From the NCBI GenBank assembly GCA_020217035.1, contig JAIWOG010000130.1, positions 1-14,128 of the forward strand: a DNA stretch of 14,128 bases, given 5' to 3'. Made by a program: the position numbers and the translations under genes. Shown here piece after piece: positions 9,074 through 14,128 of this stretch. The first letter of the stretch is position 1. The number at the start of each line of letters is the position of its first letter. The notes under the pieces were generated by a model. It was not told where the DNA came from and searched no databases. It saw only the letters and a program-made list of their open reading frames with translations. This DNA comes from Magnetospirillum sp. (GTDB taxonomy: Bacteria; Pseudomonadota; Alphaproteobacteria; Rhodospirillales; Magnetospirillaceae).

Positions 9074-10027
9074 TTAGTTGGACAGCAGGCGGGGACCGCC
9101 GGGGCTCACCGACACCAGGCCGGGACCTTCGACGACGGCTTCCACCGTGCGCTTGGATTGCAGGTTCTGAATGCGGATGATGTCGCCCTTGCCGCCGGCA
9201 TCCTGGGCCTTGGCCTGGCTGGTCAAGCTCATGTTGGCGGTCTTCAGCGACACGGTCACCATGGCGTTGCGTTCCACCAGCACCGGCCGGCGCAGGTCGG
9301 ACGCCCGAAGCGGCGCGTCGGGATGCAACTGCTGGCGCGGTTCCTGGCCGACGATCTGGTCAAGGTCGACCAGGATGTCGCGCCGCGCCACATCGGCCCG
9401 CATGGCCACCCACTTGATGTCGCCTTCGCTGATGACGTCGCCGCGGCTCAGACCGCGCGACAGCACCGGCACCCGGGCCACCGGGAAGACGCGGCCGTTG
9501 ACACGTTGGCGAATGGCGGCCGGGCCGCTGCCCTCGATCTCGACGGTGGCGGCGAAACGGTGGTTGCGGATGTCGAGCGCCACATCGCGCACGACGACGG
9601 TGTTGGCGGTGCCGGCGGGGACCATGATGTTGAGCGCCGAGCGGTTGCTGATTTCCAGGTCGAAGGCACCGGCCATGCCTTCCAGGGTCAGGGCGTCGCG
9701 CAATTCGGCTTCCACCAGACGGATGTCCACCATCTGGCCGGCCCGTTCGATGACGATGCGGTCGAAGGCGGAAGCCGGCTGCCAGTCGATGGCGTTGGCC
9801 TGGGCCACGGCGCTCAGCCAGCGGGCGTCGGCGACGATGCGCTTGCCCGGCTGCGGGGCGCCGGCCAGGACCACCTCGGCCTTGGCGCCCAGGTTTTCCC
9901 AGATGTCGCCCAGCTTGACCACGTCGCCCTGGATGTTGGCGGTGGGCTTCAGGGTGACGGGCAGGCCGGCGGCCCAGGCGGGAATTGCGGCGGCCAACAG
10001 GACCAGGGTGGCGATGAAGCGCTTCAT
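9074..10027 (-). CDS. flgA: Flagellar P-ring assembly chaperone FlgA
   Basis: FlgA is a periplasmic chaperone for polymerising FlgI into the P ring. The 317-residue protein starts with a Sec signal peptide (MKRFIATLVLLAAAIPAWAA) likely cleaved near residue 20. A SAF domain is at about 184-250 (VLSRGLSRGDVISEGDI then PLRASDLRRP). The C-terminal beta domain has VTVSLKTANMSLTSQAKAQ and an NLQSKRTVEAVVEGPG tail, typical of the family. It is about 100 residues longer than E. coli FlgA because of an extra N-terminal domain (about 25-180), which I believe is common in alphaproteobacteria. It starts 10 bp after flgG, with GAGG about five bases before the ATG. FlgI itself is not in the window. Confidence 0.93.
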   Translation of the reverse strand: MKRFIATLVLLAAAIPAWAAGLPVTLKPTANIQGDVVKLGDIWENLGAKAEVVLAGAPQPGKRIVADARWLSAVAQANAIDWQPASAFDRIVIERAGQMVDIRLVEAELRDALTLEGMAGAFDLEISNRSALNIMVPAGTANTVVVRDVALDIRNHRFAATVEIEGSGPAAIRQRVNGRVFPVARVPVLSRGLSRGDVISEGDIKWVAMRADVARRDILVDLDQIVGQEPRQQLHPDAPLRASDLRRPVLVERNAMVTVSLKTANMSLTSQAKAQDAGGKGDIIRIQNLQSKRTVEAVVEGPGLVSVSPGGPRLLSN

Positions 10028-10037
10028 GGCGGCCTCG

Positions 10038-10823
10038 TTACTTCAGCTGGTTGATGGTGGACATCATCTCGTCCGAGGTCTGGATGACCTTGGAATTCAT
10101 TTCATAGGCGCGCTGGGCGCTGATCAGGTTGGTGACCTCGGCGACCACGTTGACGTTCGAGGTTTCCAGGTATCCCTGCAAAAGCGTGCCATAGCCAGCG
10201 TTGCCCGGATTGCCGGTGATGGCGGCGCCCGAGGCGGGGGTTTCCATGAACAGGTTGTCGCCACGGGCTTCCAGGCCGGCTTCGTTGGCGAAGATGGCCA
10301 GGTTGAACTGGCCGGCCACCGTTTGGTCGGTCGAGCCGTCGCGCTTGATCAGCACCTGGCCCGAGGCGTTGACGGTGACGCCGGTGGCGTCCGACGGCAC
10401 GGTGATGCCGGGCAACACCTGATAGCCTTCGTGGGTGACGATCTGGCCCTGGTCAGAGAGCTGGAACGAGCCGTCGCGGGTATAAGCGGTCTCGCCCGAG
10501 GGCAGCTGGATACGGAAGTACCCCTTGCCCTGGATGGCCACGTCCAAGGTGTTGTCGGTGCTTTGCACCGAGCCTTGTTCGGTGATGCGGTAGACCGCGG
10601 TGGTCTTGACGCCCAGACCCAACTGCACGCCGGTCGGCACGATGGTGCCGGCATCCGACGACGCGGCGCCGACACGGCGCAGGTTCTGGTACAGAAGGTC
10701 GCTGAACTCGGGCCGCCGCTTGGTGTAGGCGGTGGTGTTCATGTTGGCGATGTTGTTCGAAATGACTTCGACGTTGGTCTGCTGGGCCAGCATGCCCGTG
10801 GCGGCGATGTTGAGCGAACGCAT
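10038..10823 (-). CDS. flgG: Flagellar distal rod protein FlgG
   Basis: FlgG forms the distal rod of the flagellar axle, exported by the flagellar type III apparatus without a cleaved signal. The 261-residue length is standard. The N-terminal rod motif (SLNIAATGMLAQQTNVEVIS, then NNIANMNTTAYTKRRPEFSD) and the C-terminal helix (TNLISAQRAYEMNSKVIQTS, then DEMMSTINQLK) are canonical and form the D0 coiled coil. LDVAIQGKGYF at about 93-103 is the conserved core strand. AAGGAG lies eight bases before the ATG, and the gene starts 22 bp after the flgF stop. Confidence 0.97.
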   Translation of the reverse strand: MRSLNIAATGMLAQQTNVEVISNNIANMNTTAYTKRRPEFSDLLYQNLRRVGAASSDAGTIVPTGVQLGLGVKTTAVYRITEQGSVQSTDNTLDVAIQGKGYFRIQLPSGETAYTRDGSFQLSDQGQIVTHEGYQVLPGITVPSDATGVTVNASGQVLIKRDGSTDQTVAGQFNLAIFANEAGLEARGDNLFMETPASGAAITGNPGNAGYGTLLQGYLETSNVNVVAEVTNLISAQRAYEMNSKVIQTSDEMMSTINQLK

Positions 10824-10845
10824 CTCTCTTACTCCTTAACGGGCA

Positions 10846-11580
10846 TCAATTGCGGGAAACGAAGACCTGCATGGCCTTCATCTGCCGTTCGTGTTCTTTC
10901 TCGATGATGTTCTGCAACGCCTGATACTGGCGCAGAACCTCGGTCATCTTGGTGATCTCGACCACCGGCTGGACGTTGGATTCCTCCATCATGCCTTGCA
11001 CCATGGCGGGACGGTCGACCACTTCCGGGTCCTGGGTGGTCTCGTACAGGCTGTCGCCGATCTTGCGCATTTCCTGCTCGTTGGCGAAGCGCACCACCTT
11101 GATCTTGCCGACGATGCCGTTTTCGGTGGAGACCGAGCCGTCGGGGGTGATGGTGATCTTGGCTTCGTTGGGGGCCAGGATGATCGGGTTGTCGGCGTTG
11201 TCCATCACCGCCAAGCCCTGGGAATTCACCAGCATGCCGCCCTCGTCCAGACGGAAATGGCCGTTCCTGGTGTAGCGCATGCCGGCCTCGGTCTCGACCT
11301 GGAAGTAGCCGTCGCCGTGCAGCGCCAGATCCAGCGGATTGTCGGTCTTGGTGAAGGCGCCTTCGGTGGTGTTGCGCAACAGGCCCACGTCCTGGACGAA
11401 GGACAGCTTGGTGCCCTTGGCCCGGTCCACCGACCGGGTGTCCATCAGGTATTCGCGGAACATCATCTGCTCGCCCTTGTAGGCGGGCGTGTTGGCGTTG
11501 GCCATGTTGCCGGCGATGACGTCCAGTTGGCGCCACAGCGCGTTCTGACGTGAAAGGGCGATGTAGGATGTGTTTTCCAT
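10846..11580 (-). CDS. flgF: Flagellar proximal rod protein FlgF
   Basis: FlgF is a proximal rod subunit. This 244-residue protein has the N-terminal rod motif (SYIALSRQNALWRQLDVIAG, then NMANANTPAYKGEQMMFREY), the core NPLDLALHGDGYFQVE, and the C-terminal helix (EITKMTEVLRQYQALQNIIE) shared with FlgG. The ATG at 11580 is chosen because rod-protein homology begins there. An upstream in-frame GTG at 11616 would lie at or before the expected transcription start of the sigma-54 promoter. The ribosome site before the ATG is weak. It is the first gene of flgF-flgG-flgA-flgH, and the leader from the predicted start is about 28 nt. Confidence 0.95.
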   Translation of the reverse strand: MENTSYIALSRQNALWRQLDVIAGNMANANTPAYKGEQMMFREYLMDTRSVDRAKGTKLSFVQDVGLLRNTTEGAFTKTDNPLDLALHGDGYFQVETEAGMRYTRNGHFRLDEGGMLVNSQGLAVMDNADNPIILAPNEAKITITPDGSVSTENGIVGKIKVVRFANEQEMRKIGDSLYETTQDPEVVDRPAMVQGMMEESNVQPVVEITKMTEVLRQYQALQNIIEKEHERQMKAMQVFVSRN

Positions 11581-11618
11581 GGCTTCGTGACCTGTTGCAA
11601 AACTGGCCCGAAACACCT

Positions 11619-11634
11619 TGCAGGTCGCGTGCCA
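11619..11634 (-). promoter_or_regulatory. Sigma-54 (-24/-12) promoter of the flgF operon
   Basis: The minus strand reads TGGCACG-CGAC-CTGCA. It differs at one defined position from the RpoN consensus TGGCACG-N4-TTGCW and has the invariant GG and GC at correct spacing. Initiation about 12 bases past the GC would fall near 11607, 28 nt before the flgF ATG. A flagellar enhancer-binding activator such as an FlbD/FleQ/FlrC-like protein would be needed; none is encoded here. Confidence 0.85.
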
Positions 11635-11728
11635 AGTGAAAGAAATGGCAGTTTTCCGCCACTTTTATTTTCAGCCTGCCTTTTCCTGGCAAGCCCTGCC
11701 GGGCAGATATTGCCGCCCGGGGCCGCCC

Positions 11729-11744
11729 TGGCTATGGTCTGGCT
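11729..11744 (+). promoter_or_regulatory. Weak sigma-54-like promoter facing fliL
   Basis: TGGCTATGGTCTGGCT has GG and GC separated by the required 10 bp and ends in GCT. It lacks the ACG after TGGC and has TG in place of TT before the GC. Initiation near 11755 would leave a leader of about 130 nt containing the TGGCA dyad. A housekeeping promoter nearer fliL is equally possible. Confidence 0.3.
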
Positions 11745-11885
11745 GCGGTCTTAGGGCCCGATGGGCTGGCAAGGATGCCAAGGGGCAACCTTCTGTTAAC
11801 CCCAAAGGGCGTAGTTTAAAGGTCCGGGCGTGCGGCCGGCCGCGAACGCATGCTCCGACGTGATTTAGCCGAAGGCGGGGAAAGC

Positions 11886-12434
11886 ATGGCCGAAGATCTG
11901 GAAGAGGATTTCGACGAAGGCGAGGGCCTAGAGGACCTGCCGCCCGGCGGTTCCAAGAAATCGCCGATCAAGAAGATCCTGCTGATCGTTCTGCCCATCC
12001 TGCTGCTGGTGGGCGCCGGCGCCGGCCTGTTCTTCTCGGGCGTGCTGGACGGGTTGCTGGGCAAGGGCGAACAGCCGGCCGAGGCACAGCAGGAAGCGCC
12101 CAAGGCGGACGCTCCCAAGGCTGTTGGCCCGGCGGTGTTCTACAACCTGCCGGAAATGCTGGTGAACCTGCAAAGCAACGGGCGCAAGCAATCCTTCCTG
12201 AAGATCCTGGTGGCGCTGGAGCTGGAAAGCCCGCTGGACGAACCCAAGGTGCAGCAGGTGTTGCCGCGCATCGTCGATTCGTTCCAGGTCTACCTGCGCG
12301 AGTTGCGGGTCGAGGACCTGCAAGGCGCCGCCGGCATGCACCTTCTGCGCGAGGAATTGCTGACCCGGGTTCAGGCGGCGGTCAAGCCGGTGAAGGTCAA
12401 CGACGTTTTGTTCCGCGAGATGCTAGTCCAATAG
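11886..12434 (+). CDS. fliL: Flagellar basal-body-associated protein FliL
   Basis: FliL is a single-pass inner-membrane protein that surrounds or supports the MotA/MotB stator and affects torque. The 182-residue protein has an acidic cytoplasmic N-terminus (1-20), a Lys-flanked membrane helix at about 29-51 (KKILLIVLPILLLVGAG) and a Glu/Ala/Pro linker. The periplasmic FliL domain runs from about 83 (FYNLPEMLVNLQ) to the canonical C-terminal VNDVLFREMLVQ. The ATG at 11886 is preferred to an in-frame ATG at 11850 because GGGGAAAG lies immediately before it and the acidic family N-terminus starts there. It begins the fliL-fliM-DUF6468-like operon, 9 bp ahead of fliM. Confidence 0.95.
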   Translation: MAEDLEEDFDEGEGLEDLPPGGSKKSPIKKILLIVLPILLLVGAGAGLFFSGVLDGLLGKGEQPAEAQQEAPKADAPKAVGPAVFYNLPEMLVNLQSNGRKQSFLKILVALELESPLDEPKVQQVLPRIVDSFQVYLRELRVEDLQGAAGMHLLREELLTRVQAAVKPVKVNDVLFREMLVQ

Positions 12435-12443
12435 GCGAAACGC

Positions 12444-13586
12444 ATGGCGATGGATGAACCAGGCGGTGAGAACCGCACGGCGGACGATGAAGAAGCCCTG
12501 ATGAAGGAATGGGCTGCCATGGCCGGTGGCGACACCGGCGATGGCGGTGGCGGCGAATCCGACGCCATGGCCGCCGAGTGGGAAGCCATGCTGGGCGGCG
12601 GCGAGGACGGCGGCGACGACCTGCCCAAGGATTCCACCCGCGTCCTGAACCAGGACGAAATCGACTCGCTGCTCGGTTTCGACGACGACCACGGCCGTGG
12701 CGACGACAAGTCCGGCATCCAGGCCATCCTGAATTCCGCCCTGGTGTCCTACGAACGCCTTCCCATGCTGGAAGTGGTGTTCGACCGCCTGGTCCGCATG
12801 ATGTCCACCTCCATGCGCAACTTCACCTCGGACAACGTGGAAGTGTCGCTGGACAACATCTTGTCGCTGCGCTTCGGCGACTACCTGAACTCGATCCCGC
12901 TGCCCGCCATGCTGGCGGTGTTCAAGGCCGAGGAATGGGACAATTACGGTCTGTTGACCGTCGATTCGTCCTTGATCTACTCCATCGTCGACGTGCTGCT
13001 GGGCGGCCGACGCGGCACCGCGGCCATGCGTATCGAAGGCCGGCCCTACACCACCATCGAACGCAACCTGGTGGAACGCATGGTCCACGTGGTGCTGTCG
13101 GACTTGTCCGCCGCCTTCGACCCGCTGTCCCCGGTCACCTTCCGCTTCGACCGCCTGGAAACCAACCCGCGTTTCGCCACCATCTCGCGTCCCAGCAACG
13201 CCGCTATCGTCGCCAAACTGCGCATCGACATGGAAGACCGTGGCGGCCGCCTGGAACTGCTGTTGCCCTATGCCACCCTGGAACCCGTGCGCGAATTGCT
13301 GCTGCAGATGTTCATGGGTGAAAAGTTCGGTCGCGACTCGATTTGGGAAACCCACTTGGCTGAAGAGCTGTGGCTGACCGAGGTGCAGATGGAGGCGGTG
13401 CTGGACGAGCAGGTCATGGGCCTGCGCGAGGTGCTGAACTGGAAGGTGGGGTCGAAGATCATGCTGAACGCCCAACCCAATTCCCCCATCGACCTCAGGT
13501 GCGGCGACGTTTCCATGTTCCGCGGACGCATGGGCCGCAAGGGTCCGCACATCGCCATCCGCGTCGACGAAAAGATCAAGGGCTAG
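12444..13586 (+). CDS. fliM: Flagellar motor switch protein FliM
   Basis: FliM is the C-ring subunit that binds phospho-CheY and, with FliG and FliN, sets rotation direction. The 380-residue protein has the CheY-binding peptide LNQDEIDSLLGF at 68-79. The CheC-like middle domain (about 95-280) contains LLGGRRG at 185-191, and the C-terminal SpoA domain (about 310-376) ends in FRGRMGRKGPHIAIRV. Compared with E. coli FliM (about 334 residues) it has some 65 extra acidic, Gly-rich residues before the CheY peptide. These hold two copies of an A-x-x-x-E-W-x-A-M-x-G-G motif (18-29 and 41-52). The start codon follows the fliL stop by 9 bp with a weak AGGCG site; a second in-frame ATG at 12450 is possible. 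Confidence 0.97.
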   Translation: MAMDEPGGENRTADDEEALMKEWAAMAGGDTGDGGGGESDAMAAEWEAMLGGGEDGGDDLPKDSTRVLNQDEIDSLLGFDDDHGRGDDKSGIQAILNSALVSYERLPMLEVVFDRLVRMMSTSMRNFTSDNVEVSLDNILSLRFGDYLNSIPLPAMLAVFKAEEWDNYGLLTVDSSLIYSIVDVLLGGRRGTAAMRIEGRPYTTIERNLVERMVHVVLSDLSAAFDPLSPVTFRFDRLETNPRFATISRPSNAAIVAKLRIDMEDRGGRLELLLPYATLEPVRELLLQMFMGEKFGRDSIWETHLAEELWLTEVQMEAVLDEQVMGLREVLNWKVGSKIMLNAQPNSPIDLRCGDVSMFRGRMGRKGPHIAIRVDEKIKG

Positions 13587-13590
13587 GGCC

Positions 13591-14128
13591 ATGGCAATCG
13601 ATTGGAAGATCATTCTTGATCTGTTGGTCTCGGTCCTGCTGGTGGCCACCATCGGCTACGCGGTGATGCTGAACCAGCGCCTGACCCAGTTGCGCAAGAA
13701 CCGCGACGACTTGGCCAAGATCATCGTCAGCTTCAACGAAGCCACCGTGCGGGCCGAATCGTCCATTCCCAAGCTCAGGAAGGCGGCGGAAGAAGCCGGC
13801 CAGTCGCTGCAGGAACGGGTGGAGAAGGCGCAATCCCTGCGCGACGACCTGGCTTTCATGATCGAACGCGCCGACACCATGGCCAACCGTTTGGAAAACG
13901 CCGTGCGCTCCGCCCGCACCGAGGTCAAAGGCACCGCCCCGGTGCCGCCGCCGGTGCCGCGTGCCCAGACCGGGGGCAGCCCTGCCGCCAGCCTGTCTTC
14001 ACCGGGACTGGCCGCCGCCTCGGCACGGGCCGCCACCATGGCCGCCGCCGCCGCCGCCAGCGAAATGGACGTGGACGACCGTTCGGAAGCCGAACGTGAA
14101 TTGCTGCGCGCCTTGCAGTCCATGAGGT
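13591..14128 (+). CDS. Membrane-anchored coiled-coil protein, DUF6468-like, flagellar operon, partial
   Basis: The frame stays open for 179 codons to the window end, so the C-terminus is missing. It has a membrane helix at about 6-27 (WKIILDLLVSVLLVATIGYA), then a charged, heptad-rich helical region at about 30-112 including LQERVEKAQSLRDDLAFMIE. A Pro/Ala-rich low-complexity stretch from about 115 has a run of Ala. The order after fliM and the AQSLRDDLAF-type segment fit the DUF6468 family as I recall it, with no known function. It starts 4 bp after fliM, and its ribosome site AAGGG lies in the fliM 3' end, so translation is likely coupled. A role near the C-ring or stator is inferred from position only. 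Confidence 0.75.
   Translation, partial: MAIDWKIILDLLVSVLLVATIGYAVMLNQRLTQLRKNRDDLAKIIVSFNEATVRAESSIPKLRKAAEEAGQSLQERVEKAQSLRDDLAFMIERADTMANRLENAVRSARTEVKGTAPVPPPVPRAQTGGSPAASLSSPGLAAASARAATMAAAAAASEMDVDDRSEAERELLRALQSMR

Larger units (their letters stand above)
11581..11885. other. Divergent flagellar intergenic region without a gene
   Basis: This 305-bp stretch separates flgF (minus) from fliL (plus). It holds the near-consensus sigma-54 promoter of flgF and a weaker sigma-54-like site facing fliL. It also holds a CCGGGC/GCCCGG hairpin at 11699-11720, a TGGCA-AGGA-TGCCA dyad at 11767-11780 and a GTTAAC palindrome at 11795-11800. An activator shared by both operons could bind here. I see no small ORF with a convincing ribosome site. 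Confidence 0.8.

Noticed and set aside
8321..10907. Very long plus-strand frames (577 and 578 codons) over flgH, flgA and flgG
   Set aside because: They cross several intact flagellar genes and their terminators; low-information antisense frames.
11581..11616. N-terminal extension of FlgF from a GTG at 11616
   Set aside because: It would start at or upstream of the transcript start expected from the sigma-54 promoter, and the extra 12 residues do not look like a rod-protein N-terminus.
11795..11820. Possible CtrA site (TTAA-N7-TTAA) before fliL
   Set aside because: The two TTAA elements are 16 bp apart instead of 7, so only isolated half-sites are present.

Overview
This is a GC-rich, tightly packed bacterial chromosome segment. 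Its protein set points to an alphaproteobacterium of the Rhodospirillales, most like Magnetospirillum. The clues are the divergent flgF-flgG-flgA-flgH and fliL-fliM-DUF6468-like clusters, a good sigma-54 (-24/-12) promoter in front of the rod genes, and an Aer-type receptor. The genus is inferred from recalled protein similarity, not from a search.

Left part (1-3465, minus strand): phosphohexomutases. A PGM1-type phosphoglucomutase (pgm) is transcribed toward a PMM/PGM-family mutase. The mutase stop codon overlaps, as ATGA, the start of a gamma-glutamylcyclotransferase-like gene cut by the window edge. Between the two mutases lies a long, nearly perfect inverted repeat built from an ACACAGAG octamer. 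It is followed on the minus strand by a T6 run.

Centre (3466-5430, plus strand): an Aer-like redox/oxygen receptor with PAS, membrane hairpin, HAMP and MCP signalling domains. It is divergent from pgm and ends at a textbook intrinsic terminator that it shares with the convergent ugd. Most Aer FAD-pocket positions are conserved, but the position equivalent to E. coli Asp60 is His.

Middle right (5439-8193, minus strand): galU and ugd form a 20-nt-spaced pair making UDP-glucose and UDP-glucuronate. With the two mutases they cover the route from hexose-6-phosphate to sugar nucleotides for surface polysaccharide. Upstream of galU is a small membrane-anchored J-domain protein, probably read from its own promoter as a leaderless message.

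Right part (8294-14128): flagellar genes. The minus-strand operon flgF-flgG-flgA-flgH (rod, P-ring chaperone, L-ring) starts at a near-consensus sigma-54 promoter and ends at a nested hairpin. The plus-strand operon fliL-fliM-DUF6468-like encodes a stator-associated membrane protein, the C-ring switch protein and an uncharacterised membrane-anchored coiled-coil protein cut by the window end. The 305-bp gap between the two operons holds their promoters and no gene.

No tRNA, rRNA, CRISPR array, insertion sequence or phage gene was seen. All full-length genes appear intact. I found no clearly new multi-gene system. The items most worth a second look are the octamer inverted repeat, the Aer His60 substitution, the leaderless J-domain gene and the duplicated Glu-Trp motif in the FliM extension.
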